From Branchiostoma floridae (taxonomy: Eukaryota; Chordata; Leptocardii; Amphioxiformes; Branchiostomatidae), in NCBI RefSeq assembly GCF_000003815.2, contig NC_049995.1, positions 1,600,632-1,664,631 of the forward strand: 64,000 nucleotides of DNA, written 5' to 3'. Positions 1 through 11,308 of the stretch are shown piece by piece (positions within the stretch are counted from its first letter, which is position 1; every line of letters starts with the position of its first letter). Position numbers and translations under genes: made by a program. A model generated the notes under the pieces. That model made no database searches. It saw nothing but the letters and a program-made list of their open reading frames with translations, and was not told the origin of the DNA.

Positions 1-430
1 TCCATGGTGCAGATCTGTACTTGTGTTCCCTGCACTCCCTGGTGCAGATCTGTACTTCTGTTCCCTCTACTCCATGGTGCAGATCTGTACTTGTGTTCCC
101 TGTACTCCATGGTGCAGATCTGTACTTCTGTTCCCTGTACTCCATGGTGCAGATCTGTACTTCTGTTCCCTGTACTCCATGGTGCAGATCTGTACTTGTG
201 TTCCCTGTACTCCATGGTGCAGATCTGTACTTCTGTTCCCTGTACTCCATGGTGCAGATCTGTACTTCTGTTCTCTGTACTCCATGGTGCAGATCTGTAC
301 TTCTGTTCCCTGTACTCCATGGTGCAGATCTGTACTTCTGTTCTCTGTACTACATGGTGCAGATCTGTACTTCTGTTCCCTCTACTCCATCGTACAGATC
401 TTAACTTGTGTTCTCTGTACTCTGTGCTGC
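1..430. repeat. 35-bp minisatellite in CRAL-TRIO intron
   Basis: About 12 head-to-tail copies of a 35-bp unit containing CCATGGTGCAGATCTGTACT followed by TCTGTTCCCTGTACT, with few substitutions, decaying after about 415. All frames are open for long stretches because the unit lacks stops; the resulting 150-residue ORFs are repeat artefacts. The array ends about 60 bp before the 3' splice site at 490. Confidence 0.95.
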
Positions 431-490
431 AATGTCATGTGTTTCATGTCCACATGTAATTTTGTGGACATGTTCCCTGTGATTCCATAG

Positions 491-607
491 GATGAAGAGA
501 CACAAGTCAATGGTTTGATGGTCATCATGGAAGTCTCCGGCATTACAGCAAACCACGCCTACCACATTGGCCCGAGGTACGCCAGCACAATGACCAACAT
601 TATTCAG
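491..607 (+). CDS. CRAL-TRIO exon A (39 codons)
   Basis: Acceptor CCATAG|GATGAAGAG, donor CAG|GTCAGT, phase 0 at both ends. Encodes DEETQVNGLMVIMEVSGITA through STMTNIIQ, the central beta-strand and following helix of the CRAL-TRIO domain. Confidence 0.88.
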
Positions 608-2366
608 GTCAGTCTGCACAATGGAAACACTTGTTTAAGATAACAAAATGATATGCACCTGGTTTATGATCAAAGAATTTGGTACTTTTGATTTGAGGTC
701 TTGTTAAACAACTTGGAAGATGCTTGCCATCAAGGGACACAGAGAATATATAGGACCCTCAGCATGACTAACATTGGATAATGTTCTGATTTTCATGTTC
801 ATGATTTAAAAAAGGAACATATTAAAAGATATTGATCCTTAAAAACAGACAATGTCTGACATGATAATAAAATTGATAATATGATCATACATCATATTCT
901 TTATATTCAAGAAAGAAGTACTAGTGGTAGTACTAAAGTAACATTTCTCACAGCAGTGATTCTAAAATGTACAATCAGCACAGGTGGTTTCTTTGAAATT
1001 CTCTGGCCACTCCTTATAACAAACTGAACAGAATTTAGAAAAGACTATTTTGAGCAAATCATTCCCACTGCTACAATCATTCTGATGGTACATACTTTGA
1101 TGGTAAGTTTCTCTGCTCTGACTATAATCATGTCACCTTTAATGTGTATTTGATGTATGGTACCATCACAGGAGGCCTTCCCAGCTAGAATTAAGGGCAT
1201 GCACTTTGTGAACGAGTCAGCTTTTCTGGATACTGTCTTTGCTGTCATTCGTCCCTTCATGAAGGAGAAATTGAAGCAAAGGGTGAGTCTGGAGTTTTCT
1301 ATGATGATCTGTGTAGTTCCATTGTACTTAGTTCCACCAAACCTAGTTTTGCCCAGCAAATAACTTATTTAAGGAATAAAAAAGATAAAGCAGCCATCCT
1401 CAATGGAGGTAAAGGACTCTGTACAGGATACAGGACTCTGTACTTTCTGTCAAAGAAGGCGTGAAAGAAGAGGAAAAATCTATTACCCTTACCACACTTC
1501 AGACGATGTGCATTTACATCATTTCCTGCAAACACTGTGTAGTAACCTGTCAGATTCAAGACTTAGTGAATGTTGTAGGACAGGCACATGACGTAAAGTA
1601 GAACCAGTCATATGTCATCTGTGTCAGGTACCCATGATGAGAGGCCATTATCATGCCATTAGTTCTACAGCCATGCAGCAGACTCTTAAACATCATGTTG
1701 TACCATAGATAGGGATGGGTACCAGTACAGAAAATTCAGGTCCAGGTCCGGTTCAGGTCCAAAGGATCAGGACCTGATGCAGAAATCTGTTTGGTGGAGT
1801 ATTAGACTTACACTGGCGTTTTAAAACCCTACAACGCTAACTGCACCTGTATGATTGGCTGTAAAACTTGGTAGAAATTACTACTCTACTCTACTTCACT
1901 CTTATTATTTTCTTCCACCTGCAAGCGCCAAAACGTGTGAATGCCTGATAAAATAATCTGTTAATTTTCTAATCGATCCAACATCCGGTCCACCGATTTT
2001 TTTCAGGTCCAGTTTTTCTGGACCGGTCCAATAAGAAAAACCGGTTTTGTACCGGTACGCTGTACCGATACCCAGCCCTAACCATAGATGATGTTTGTGT
2101 TGCAGATAAAGATGCATGGTAATGTGTATGAGAGCCTACATGAGCTGACAGGCACCGAGGTCCTGCCTACAGAGCTGGGAGGAGAGGGAGGACCACTGGA
2201 GGAAATGGGCAAGGAATGGAAGGAGAAGTTACACAGCTTTGAAGATGCCATGGTGGAGAGCAACAAGTTTGGCATGTTGAAGCTGGGAGAACTAGGTAAG
2301 AGTTCAGTGGGAGATGCCACTATGGCTGGTATGGTGGGCTCCTTCCGCAAGCTCAACACAGACTGA
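491..2366 (+). CDS. CRAL-TRIO lipid-transfer protein, last three exons (RLBP1/alpha-TTP/clavesin-like)
   Basis: Three exons (491-607, 1172-1282, 2106-2366) join in phase 0 and give 162 C-terminal residues. The segments ETQVNGLMVIMEVSG, FPARIKGMHFVNES, VIRPFMKEKLKQR and VLPTELGG follow, in order, the C-terminal half of the CRAL-TRIO (Sec14) fold as in RLBP1 and alpha-tocopherol transfer protein (family: ETQINGF, FPARFKAIHF, VVKPFLKSKL, ILPSDFGG). Such proteins carry a hydrophobic ligand (retinoid, tocopherol, phosphoinositide) in the cytosol; the ligand here cannot be read from sequence. All junctions are AG/GT. The start codon, CRAL-TRIO N domain and first part of the lipid-binding domain lie upstream of the window. 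The tail after the domain, ending in FRKLNTD, is not obviously conserved. Confidence 0.9.
1172..1282 (+). CDS. CRAL-TRIO exon B (37 codons)
   Basis: Acceptor ATCACAG|GAGGCC, donor AGG|GTGAGT, phase 0. Encodes EAFPARIKGMHFVNESAF and the helix ending MKEKLKQR, which lines the lipid pocket in family members. Confidence 0.92.
1710..2080. mobile_element. hAT-like MITE (371 bp) with 8-bp target duplication
   Basis: Ends TAGGGATGGGTACCAGTACAG and, inverted, TAGGGCTGGGTATCGGTACAG: 21-bp terminal inverted repeats with 3 mismatches. Flanked by perfect 8-bp duplications ACCATAGA at 1702-1709 and 2081-2088. An 8-bp duplication with a TAGGG end is typical of hAT elements. The interior is CCGGT/GGACC-rich with no transposase. 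It sits in the last CRAL-TRIO intron, ending 25 bp before exon C. Confidence 0.9.
2106..2366 (+). CDS. CRAL-TRIO terminal exon C
   Basis: Acceptor TTGTGTTGCAG|ATAAAG, phase 0, stop TGA at 2364-2366. Encodes VYESLHELTG, VLPTELGGEGG and an 86-residue end rich in Glu/Lys and Gly. LPTELGG is the conserved end of the CRAL-TRIO lipid-binding domain. Confidence 0.92.
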   Translation: MKMHGNVYESLHELTGTEVLPTELGGEGGPLEEMGKEWKEKLHSFEDAMVESNKFGMLKLGELGKSSVGDATMAGMVGSFRKLNTD

Positions 2367-2410
2367 TGGGTCTGGTCAGTCAAGGGCTGAATACTTCATG
2401 TCAAACAACA

Positions 2411-2416
2411 AATAAA
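2411..2416 (+). terminator. Poly(A) signal AATAAA of CRAL-TRIO gene
   Basis: Canonical AATAAA 45 bp after the TGA stop, followed within about 50 bp by the CA-repeat and minisatellite. Confidence 0.6.
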
Positions 2417-2457
2417 CTGACAGCCCTTCTAATACCTTACACCTTACATTATGCATT

Positions 2458-2460
2458 TGT

Positions 2461-2491
<31 letters not shown>
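2458..2491. repeat. (CA)n microsatellite
   Basis: Uninterrupted CA dinucleotides run directly into the following minisatellite, whose unit ends in ACACAC. Confidence 0.95.
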
Positions 2492-2492
<1 letters not shown>

Positions 2493-3066
2493 CCTTGTTC
2501 TTGTACACACCCATCCTTGTTCTTGTACACACCATCCTTGTTCTTGTACACACCATCCTTGGTCTACACACCCATCCTTGTTCTTGTACACACCATCCTT
2601 GTTCTTGTACACACCATCCTTGGTCTTGTGCACACCCATTCGTGTTCTTGTACACACCATGCTTGTTCTTGTACACACCACCCGTGTTCTTGTACACACC
2701 ATCCTTGTTTTTGTACACACCCATATTTATTCTTGTGCACACCATGCTTGTTCTTGTGCACACCCATCCATGTTCTTGTACACACCATCCTTGTTCTTGT
2801 ACGCACCATCCTTTTTCTTGTGCACACCCATCCGTGTTCTTGTACACACCATGCTTGTTCTTGTACACACCACCCTTGTTCTTGTACGCACCATCCTTGT
2901 TCGTGTACACACCCGTACTTATTCTTGCGCACACCATGCTTGTTCTTGTGCACACCCATCCATGTTCTTGTAGTTGTACACACCATCCTTGTTCTTGTTC
3001 ACACCCATCCTTGCTCTTGTACACACCATCCTTGTTCTTATACACACCATCCTTGTTCTTGTACAA
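2492..3066. repeat. 21-22-bp minisatellite CATCCTTGTTCTTGTACACAC
   Basis: About 27 copies of CATCCTTGTTCTTGTACACAC with an optional extra C and substitutions. It lies just 3' of the CRAL-TRIO gene. Long open frames in four frames here encode only Cys/Thr/His or Lys/Asn/Gly-rich repeats and are not genes. Confidence 0.95.
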
Positions 3067-5224
3067 GGACATGTTTTTGAGTCTTAAGTAGAAAACTAAC
3101 CTGAGACATGTTTATGAAAAAGGAATTTGAACAGGAAGATATTGAAAACTGTGCAGAATTGTGTTGACTGGATGAGATACAACCCTCCAGAAGTATACAC
3201 TCATTCAATCGCAGGTTTGCTGCGAGAAGAATGCTACAAAATATTGTACAATTCTTATTTTCTAACCAGTGGAGGCCATATTGTATCCCTAGCTAGGGTA
3301 TCCTGCCTGGCTTTGAAAAATTGAAAGATACAGTTTCAAAAATATCTTACTGGTTGTGGCAGCCCTAACTAGTGATGGTGCACTGTGAGTTTGAGCACCT
3401 ATGTCTCAAGTTAAGTCATCATTACATGTTGTATACGAATGTATTTTGGATTTGTCTTATATAGATGAAACAGTTTGATGTTGTTATCTGTTCAATCATA
3501 CATGTTGTAATAGCTATTCATTATATACTAATATCAATCCAGCAGAAATGGAATGAAGAACCACCATAATGACTGTCCATATTTGAAGTAGGCTTCAAGT
3601 TTCATGGAAGTTGCCTTCAGTTCACTTCCTAAGAAAAACATTTAGTTCATTATCTTATGTGTTCGTCTAGAAGTCTCATACTTAACAATGATGTTTCATG
3701 TATCATCCATCATTATAATGGTATTGAAGCAGACTTATGTTTCTGTTGGTCACATGTACACTAATGTTCCCTGTTTACCGCATTTTTAACAAATGCCAAT
3801 AGTTTTCCTGTTCAATATTCTCTATTTTTGTGGCTACATGTTTGCTTTGTTTTTATGCATTATTTTGTTAATCATTGTTATCTTTGTATGCCACATTTTA
3901 CATCTACCTGGTAACAGCTTTTTCTGCATTCCTCTACAATACATACAATACATACATAATTTGCATATATTTTGTATGTAATAAGCATTTGATTTCATCA
4001 TTATATATATCACTACTAGTATGCAGGGACAAGTTTGTTCCAATTATTGTATGGGTCACATTAATTCTGATTAATAAGATCATTGGTTAATATCAAGATT
4101 GTATAACTGAAGGAGCAGTAACTTATGAAAAAATTAACTTAAACATCAAAAACTTGATATATTTACTGCATTGCCACTATTTTGTGACTTTGGTGAAGTG
4201 AACTTTGCCGTTAGTGTGGGGTTTGGAAGTGTATTCTGTTATGCAAGTTGCTGGATGCAAAGATATTTCAGTTTTAAACTCATTCCGGTTTGCTTTTCAT
4301 TTATCATATTCACTCCTTGCTGAAATGTCCAAAGTAACCATTTTAAAAGTCTAAAGGTACATGTAGATGTCAATCACAAGGACCTTCTTTTCAAAATTTT
4401 AAAGATGTTTAAAGGAAACTTTACGACTTGAACTTTAAGTGATGAAACTGGTAGCTACAATATGCAAAAATTAACTTTTGGTTGCAAAATCTAGCAAAAG
4501 ACTGCTACACAATGGCTTTAGAAGGATATTTTAGACACTTTATTGTATGCCTGAAGTGACCGGGGTAGCATTTACATGTGCATTTAAATTATCAGTTACA
4601 CACATTGCTATAAAAATTACATATTTCTTTTTTCTGCAAGAGTAATTACATAGTTGAGTCACACCATTTTACAGACAGTCTACAGAGGTGAGGTCCTGAA
4701 GGAATAGAATAAAGTGCAGGTCAGCATAATAATGCAGCCTGTCTCAAACAGAGTTATAAGTATATGGACATGTATGTCCCAATTCATACATTGTAAACTA
4801 CATCCGATTCATTATTAGAAAACTGCTACTTTATGCAATGTAGGTGTAAACAGCCACTTTGATATAATCATGTACACATCAGAACAGACTATCCTGGGAC
4901 TAACAATTATAAGTACATATTCTACATTTATTTAACATCTACCAATTATTAAGGTATCTCTCATTGACTGTTACCTTTAATCTGGTAATTGGCTTCCCTG
5001 GCAGTTTGGGAGAGGTGTTGGATGACTATCATTTAATCAAACACACATAGTACATAATTATATGTATGACAATATCATGACTGTTGACTCTACATTTCCA
5101 TTGTACCCATCATGATTGTGGTTTGGTGTGAATCTGTGTCTGTGTCATCATTCATCTTTATTACCTCAAGTGGAGGAGAGAATCGTTTGCAAATTCTACT
5201 GTTTTTGCTTGTGTATGTCAGTGT
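3067..5224. other. Gene-free AT-rich stretch
   Basis: No ORF with family resemblance, no paired splice sites around a coding-like segment, no clear tandem repeat. Probably intergenic or extended 3' sequence. Confidence 0.5.
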
Positions 5225-5700
5225 TTGTGCATATACGATGTAACGTTATATATTGTGTCTGTATCGTGTGTGTGCGCACGTGCATGCGTGCCGTGCATGT
5301 ATATACAATATATAATCATTATGCATGTTTGTGTAGACTATGTACGTACAAATGTATGTGTGTCACTGTGTGTCTGTGTGTGTAAAGTATCCGCGTGTGC
5401 ATATAATGTTTATGTATATTCAGTGAACATGTAAGTGTGTCTAAATATAATGTATGTGTATGTGTGTTATGTATGTGTGTATTTGACGCATGTGTGTGTG
5501 ACACTAATGTATCTGTGTATATGATTATGTGTGCTTGTATAATGTATTGTATGGATGTATATTGTGTGTGTTTGCAAAATGCATGTGTGTGTAGGTATAT
5601 ATACATACACATGCACACACACATACATGTATTACATTATAAACGATATATGTATTCTTCACGAACATGTATGATACATGAACATGTGTTTGTGTGTGCT
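5225..5700. repeat. Degenerate TG/TATG low-complexity tract
   Basis: Alternating purine-pyrimidine TGTGTG/TATGTG runs with ACAC near 5610. No fixed unit; ORFs here are Cys/Val-rich artefacts. Confidence 0.85.
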
Positions 5701-5828
5701 TCTAAAGAAACAGCATTATTCAAGAAGTTATGAATCAATGCTGATGATGTATTTAGAACAATAACAGTTAACAATAATTTTCAATACAAAAAATCAGACT
5801 TGATTGTATCCTGTATGTTAGACTGCAG

Positions 5829-6052
5829 GGCCTCCACTGGTCAGCTCCCTCCGAGCTGTGGAGTGGAATACAGTAGTGCAAGCACAGCTTCAAGCTGATG
5901 GAACAGGAGATGCAATATTGATGCTGTTCATGGCAGCAGTAGATGACTTTGTTGCTCGTCTTGAATCTTATTGTCTCAACATCTCTGCCTTGACATATAA
6001 TTCTTTAAGTTTCTCTTCTCTCTCTTCTGTGCCCTGTGTGTCCCAGATGTAG
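5829..6052 (+). CDS. Possible exon, unknown protein
   Basis: After a CTGCAG acceptor-like site, an open frame reads LVSSLRAVEWNTVV, AQLQADGTGDAILMLFMA and AVDDFVARLE before becoming serine-rich and stopping at 6050-6052. The first two thirds look protein-like. No family recognised. It overlaps a protein-like frame on the opposite strand, so at most one of the two is likely coding through the overlap. Confidence 0.22.
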
Positions 6053-6197
6053 GCAGAGGCAGGCAGGACAGCTGTATGAAGCAGTGGCTGCGCTCCTCCT
6101 TTTTCTACTGGAAGTGTGGATGAGTACAGGAAGAGTCTGTGTTCTACTTCATGCTTCCTCTTGCAGTATCCCATTGTAGTTTTACATACTGAAATAG
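5968..6197 (-). CDS. Possible terminal exon on minus strand, unknown protein
   Basis: On the minus strand an acceptor-like TATTTCAG precedes an open frame that includes KHEVEHRLFLYSSTLPVEKG, LLHTAVLPASAYIWDTQG and TEEREEKLKELYVKAEMLRQ, ending at a TAA stop. Composition is balanced, with an amphipathic charged C-terminus. I do not recognise the family. No matching upstream exon was found and no poly(A) signal is obvious downstream. Confidence 0.28.
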
Positions 6198-6880
6198 CAA
6201 GCGTCTGTCAGATTAAGTATCATCTGAGAGAAGTCCAAAACATGTCAGAATTTGTAGTGACAATATGTTTTTACATGCGCAAACTGAGGCATTGATATCC
6301 TTGGCTATTTTCAAAAGTTGAGTTATTTTCTCCTTCCTTTATACAACATGACCTATGATATTTTTTCATAATTCTTGGAAGACGTCTGGTAGTACAATAT
6401 TTTGTATCTTGCATGGGGCAATGGTGACAATGCCAAAGATGTGGGAACAAAACTAGAGATAACATCATGTAACTGTTCCAGTTTAATGGAAATCAAAACA
6501 TGAAAAAAATTTACACTTTGTAATTCTTTGACAAGTACATGAAAAATACATGTATAGAAGGACTTTGTTATAAACATTTCCCAAAGACACACTTCCACAC
6601 AGTTCAACATCCTTCCACTGTTAGCCCAACTTCCACCTAGCTCAGAAGTATGGTCTGAGGACTACCCCGTACATGTGAATTACATGTAGCTGTGAGAAAA
6701 GTGCTGTATGGTCAAAAGTTGGTCTTCCCTATGTTTGGGTCAGAATTGTGCTGGTGACCGTCAGGGATATAACCCCAGGAGGGCTTCAAAGCCGCAAATT
6801 TGTCCCAGTGGATAGCCTAGTACCTCACGGTGCTTTCAGGGGTACCTCACTGCGACTGTTGCTGGGTCCTGGGTTGACTT

Positions 6881-7400
6881 AAGGTTTCAGGATTGGCTAA
6901 ATTGGCATTTTAATCTTCCATTGTTTTCTCATTAATGAATCAAGAAAGAATGGAACCCTAACGAAGTTTGATAGATGGACGTAAAAGAATTCTAAATCTG
7001 ATTTTTGGGGGCCATATGGATGACATCATCAGGTTTTATTGCCCCTGATATCATTTTTTCTAGGAGAAAATACAGCACACACTGCAATGAAACTATATTT
7101 TTCATGTGCATGATGATGAAAGCTACATACTCGTGAGTTTGTAGCTTTCATCATCATGCACATGAAAAATATAGTTTTATTGCAGTGGTATGTACCAAAG
7201 TGCTGTATTTTCTCATAGAAAAAATTAATATCAGGGGTAATAAAACTTGATGACATCATCTGTATGGCCCAAAAAATCAGATTTAAAATTCTTCTATGCC
7301 CATCTATCAAAATTCGTTAGGGCTCCATTCTTTCTTAATTCATTAATGAGAAAACAAAGGAAGGTCAAAATGTCAATCTAGCCAATCCTGAAACCTTAAA
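6881..7400. mobile_element. Long foldback (hairpin) element, about 520 bp
   Basis: The left half (6881-7126) returns in reverse complement at 7141-7400. Outer ends share AAGGTTTCAGGATTGGCTA; the inner ends are GAAAGCTAC/GTAGCTTTC around a 14-bp loop (7127-7140). Arms are about 250 bp and roughly 90% alike with small indels. No ORF; no clear target duplication seen. Probably a non-autonomous foldback transposon. Confidence 0.85.
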
Positions 7401-7857
7401 CTCTAAGTTAAAAAAAAATCCAAATATAGCCAGGTGGCCACAGGGTGTCTGATGATGGACCACATAGGGGGCACACCCGAAAGTGCCAAAAATAGCAATG
7501 ATGAAGCCCTGATTTGCATAGTTTATGTTTGATGATGGTCACTTTATTTATGATAAGATCAAAAAAATATTCTGGTTCTGGGGACTTTCTCTGGTACTGC
7601 GGTGTAATGGTTATTGTCAAGTCTTTTAACTTGTAACTCATTTTATACTTGTGGAAACTGAGAATTCAATCAAGGTCATTTTAATGTGAATACTGAATCC
7701 GATACTAGACACAACCATGGTCCCAACCCTCAGATACGATGATAGGTAGGTACAGGTACAGGGCAGGGTTTACATAGTAAAAATATTGACCTGATACACA
7801 TTGCAAGTTATGTGGTTCTTCATGATAGTTGTCCATAAAAAAAAACCTGCTGCATAA

Positions 7858-7935
7858 CTACAGTCAAACCTGTATTTGCGACCACTTTTGCAAAGCGACC
7901 ACTTGGTCATTGCGGTCACTTTTTGTTGGTCCCTT
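7858..7935 (+). mobile_element. Solo end of CAGTCAAACCTG TIR element
   Basis: TA followed by CAGTCAAACCTGTATTTGCG and two GCGACCACTT-type motifs, matching the left end of the complete element at 20812-21632. No partner end nearby, so this is a truncated copy. Confidence 0.7.
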
Positions 7936-9245
7936 TGATTTTTCCATCATTTTTTCCCATTATTTTCCTAATAGTATGTAATTTTCAAAATGGTTTTGTA
8001 TGTTAAAGGTTTTGTGTAGGAGACAAACTGGTTGACAGTGCATAGGAGATGAGATGGATTTTGTTGGTAATGAAATGGCATGTATTTGTAGGTAATGAAA
8101 ATCTGTCTGGGCCACCATGATTCAAGACTTGTTCTGTTTACTATTGCCAGTCAGTCAAATAGACATGTTGAGAATTAAAAATGAACAGTTACAAGATTCA
8201 ACAGAGTATAGCAGAAACATCTAGTATGCTGTATATACAGCCTTAGCTCTACACATATACAGTACCTGTCCCTCATGCTGCTGAGCTATTTGATATTTTT
8301 GTGCAATATGGAATCATCCCACAGCAACCAGGATGACAACTCACAACAGGAGAAAGTATGGCCACAGATTCAGTAATTATGCAAGTTCAGACACTGATAG
8401 ACATTGTCAGCTTGAAAACATCATTCATTTGTTGAAAGTAGTGACAAGTACCAGGTGTGCAACAAGTATGTGTATGTGTGCAACAAATACTAGTGTGCAA
8501 CAAGTTCTGGTGTAACAAGTACTGGTGGTCAACAAAATTAATGAGGGAGACAACTGCCCAGTATGATTGGAACAGATAGGGGAGGTGGTGTAATATTATA
8601 TTCATTGTATATTTCAGAGAAAGGCTAATTAAAAGTGAAGTCATGATGTATATGTCCAGAAATTCCTACAGATTTACATTATATATTGTGTCTTGTTGAA
8701 TTTTTCTATTCTGTATTCATGGTGATTCCCATTCTACACTTCTTCATGTTTCAAGGTTACATTGATAAATTAAAGGGAGCCATATATATATAGTAGGTTC
8801 CTTCAACGGTATGTGTTTCAGTGGACAGTGGAAAAAAATCATGCATTTTGGAATATCAAATTGAATGTCTATGTGTCATTCTATTATAAGATTTTTATTC
8901 TTAGATCATTGTTTATCTGGGTTATAAGGTTATTTTGTGGTGATTACATGTATTTGAAATATATTAAAGCTGCTAGATGCCTGAATGTGGTGGCCTGTCC
9001 CAGGAGGACTTCAGGTTTCTCCCTAAGTTTATTTTATTTATTTATTTAGTTTGTGAATGGACAAGGCAACACAGGACTCCACTCTGCACCATGGCACTGG
9101 GCACCAATCAGATATCATGGTCCTTTATTGTATTGATCTTTCAAATAGGACACTTTGTTTACTTTAAATACATATGCTTCAGACAGAATTGTATGAAAAC
9201 TTGATTGTGATGTGTAAGCGTGACGTAAAGAAATCAAATTTATGT
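7936..9245. other. No feature recognised
   Basis: AT-rich, short ORFs only. A TTTATTTATTTATTTAG run near 9030 beside GGCCTGTCCCAGGAGGACTT could be an old retroelement end, but nothing decisive is visible. Confidence 0.4.
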
Positions 9246-9314
9246 CCAGCTAATTTTTTTCAAAGAAGTAATCATGGTGACACCATCATTACTTCTTTGA
9301 AAAAAATTAGCTGG
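9246..9314. repeat. 69-bp near-perfect palindrome
   Basis: CCAGCTAATTTTTTTCAAAG continues to a centre at ATGGTGACACCAT, then returns as the reverse complement to TTAGCTGG. Only one mismatched pair in 34. Could form a long hairpin or cruciform; probably a tiny foldback element. Confidence 0.9.
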
Positions 9315-10029
9315 TGATTCTACTATGTGAAATTGCACGGTGTAAATGAATACTGCATTCAGTACGTTCTTTTTGTACTTTTGAAGCTGGAGTTTTTTAA
9401 GACAGTTGCTGGTACAAAGTTATGAAGAATCCCACCAATCCTGTCAAAGATATGCTGTATACAAATTGCTAGCAACTACTAATTTTGTATCTGCAAAGCC
9501 AATGTCATGTACATAATAATGATCATATGATTATAGATATTAGTACAAATTGAAATGAACGCCTTTGTATACTTCATGTCTAGAAATAGTCTTGTACAGC
9601 TCAGATAACTTTGCATTTTCATACATTTTTGTAATATGCTACAAAATTAAAGGAAAATTTGAATATTGTTAGTTGCATCTTGTAACAAAAATACTACATG
9701 TACATGTATGTACTCCCAGAGCCTTTTACACATTACTCTTACCATGTTAAAGCAGAGGTTTGGCAGAGAATTTTATACAGCTAGTATATTGGATTGTCCT
9801 TGCAAGTTTTCTGTGAAGAATATGTCTGCCTGTTTAACATTAAACTTTGTTACATTCTTTTCATATTTCAATCCATATGAATTGAAATATATTGTCCTTT
9901 GTCTTGTTTCTTCTTCTTAATTTTTGTTCTCCTGCCAAATCTTCAAATGGTTTCAACTTAATCAATTTGTCATTTATTTGGCATGGAGGTAGAGTTAGCA
10001 GATATCCCCATGATCTTTTGATGGTGGGC
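9315..10029. other. No feature recognised
   Basis: AT-rich sequence without coding-like frames or repeats that I can see. Confidence 0.4.
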
Positions 10030-10740
10030 TTTGATATTACTTTTAGTTTTTTTGGTCATTTTTAGACCAAAAATATATTTTTTGTGCCCTAGTATATACC
10101 TAATGACCTGAAATTTGGTACAGAAGCGCATTGGGCATATGCCCACAGGACCCATCAATACTTTTTGCATACATCACCTCAAATTTGAATTATTTTTGGC
10201 CATTTTGACTGCAAATTTATATTTTGGCTCTTATGCCCTTGTATTAAAACTTAATTCAGTGAAATTTGGTACAGAGGTGAATTTGGCATATGCCTACAGG
10301 ACTCCATCAACACTTTTTTCATACATCACTTCAAAATTGAGTTATTGGGGAATTTTTGACAACAAATGTATTTTTGGCTCCTATGTCTTGTATTAAAACC
10401 AAATGAGCTGAAAGTGGTATGAAGGTGTGTAGGTCATGTGCCCATAGTACTTTTCAATGCACGGCACACATTTTCAATTCAGGCATACATTGCTTAGAAT
10501 TGTTGAATTTTTGGCCGCTATACTAAAAATGTATAGTCTGGCTTGTACGCCTTTGTGTTAAAACCAAATGACCTGAAATTTTGTATGAGGGTGCGCACAG
10601 TATGTCCCATAGGACTGTCAGGGTGTACATCACTTGAAAATGTTTAGATTTAGTATTCTTTTTTCATTCTTGACCAAAAATTTATTTTTTTGTTTCCTGT
10701 GTCATGAGTAAACTGATCTTGAACTTGGTGTAGGGGTAGC
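10030..10740. repeat. Diverged tandem repeat, about 150-bp unit, 5 copies
   Basis: The landmark CTGAAATTTGGTACAGAGGTG recurs, diverged, near 10107, 10257, 10405, 10570 and 10715, each preceded by a TGTATTAAAAC-type segment and TTTTGGC. Spacing is 145-165 bp. Divergence rises along the array, so it is old. Confidence 0.75.
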
Positions 10741-11208
10741 TTTAGCATGAGAAATGGAAAATGGGTCACAAAGACCGGTCCAATTGCATAATTTTAGATA
10801 GGGGTGTTCTAGAAGAAGCCATTTTTGTATTGTGGGGATTTAAAAAAAATCCAATTTGGAGTGGGATGATGTTTTGGGATACGTCAATTTCTGCACAAGG
10901 TTTATATGAAACAGTACATTGCATTGGAATGGAGATGGATTGAAATATGCTGTATTTGCTCACATGCAAATGTCGGCGTTTCTAGCTACTTGTGTTGGAA
11001 AGTTCACTAAACTTTAGTACTTAAGCTGAGATATGGACTGTTCAATGATGAGAAATAAAGCCTCAAGCAATCAGACCTCAGATCATGCACGCACATGGTT
11101 ATTTTGTGATGCTCTTTCATAATGATTTTTCTTTGACATCGACATGCCAAGAGAGGAAAAGTGACAAACGGGCTGTGTTTATTCGAGGTTTCTTATCTTC
11201 GCCATGCA

Positions 11209-11308
11209 NNNNNNNNNNNNNNNNNNNNNNNNNNNNNNNNNNNNNNNNNNNNNNNNNNNNNNNNNNNNNNNNNNNNNNNNNNNNNNNNNNNNNNNNNNNN
11301 NNNNNNNN
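11209..11308. other. Assembly gap (100 N)
   Basis: Exactly 100 N, a conventional gap of unknown size. Sequence to the right is more CG-rich, so the two sides may not be truly adjacent. Confidence 1.

Noticed and set aside
2366-3091. Long ORFs on both strands (up to 241 codons)
   Set aside because: They are translations of the 21-22-bp minisatellite; four frames are open at once and the residues are a simple repeat.
5225-5733. Cys/Val-rich ORFs in the TG tract
   Set aside because: Low-complexity dinucleotide sequence open in several frames.
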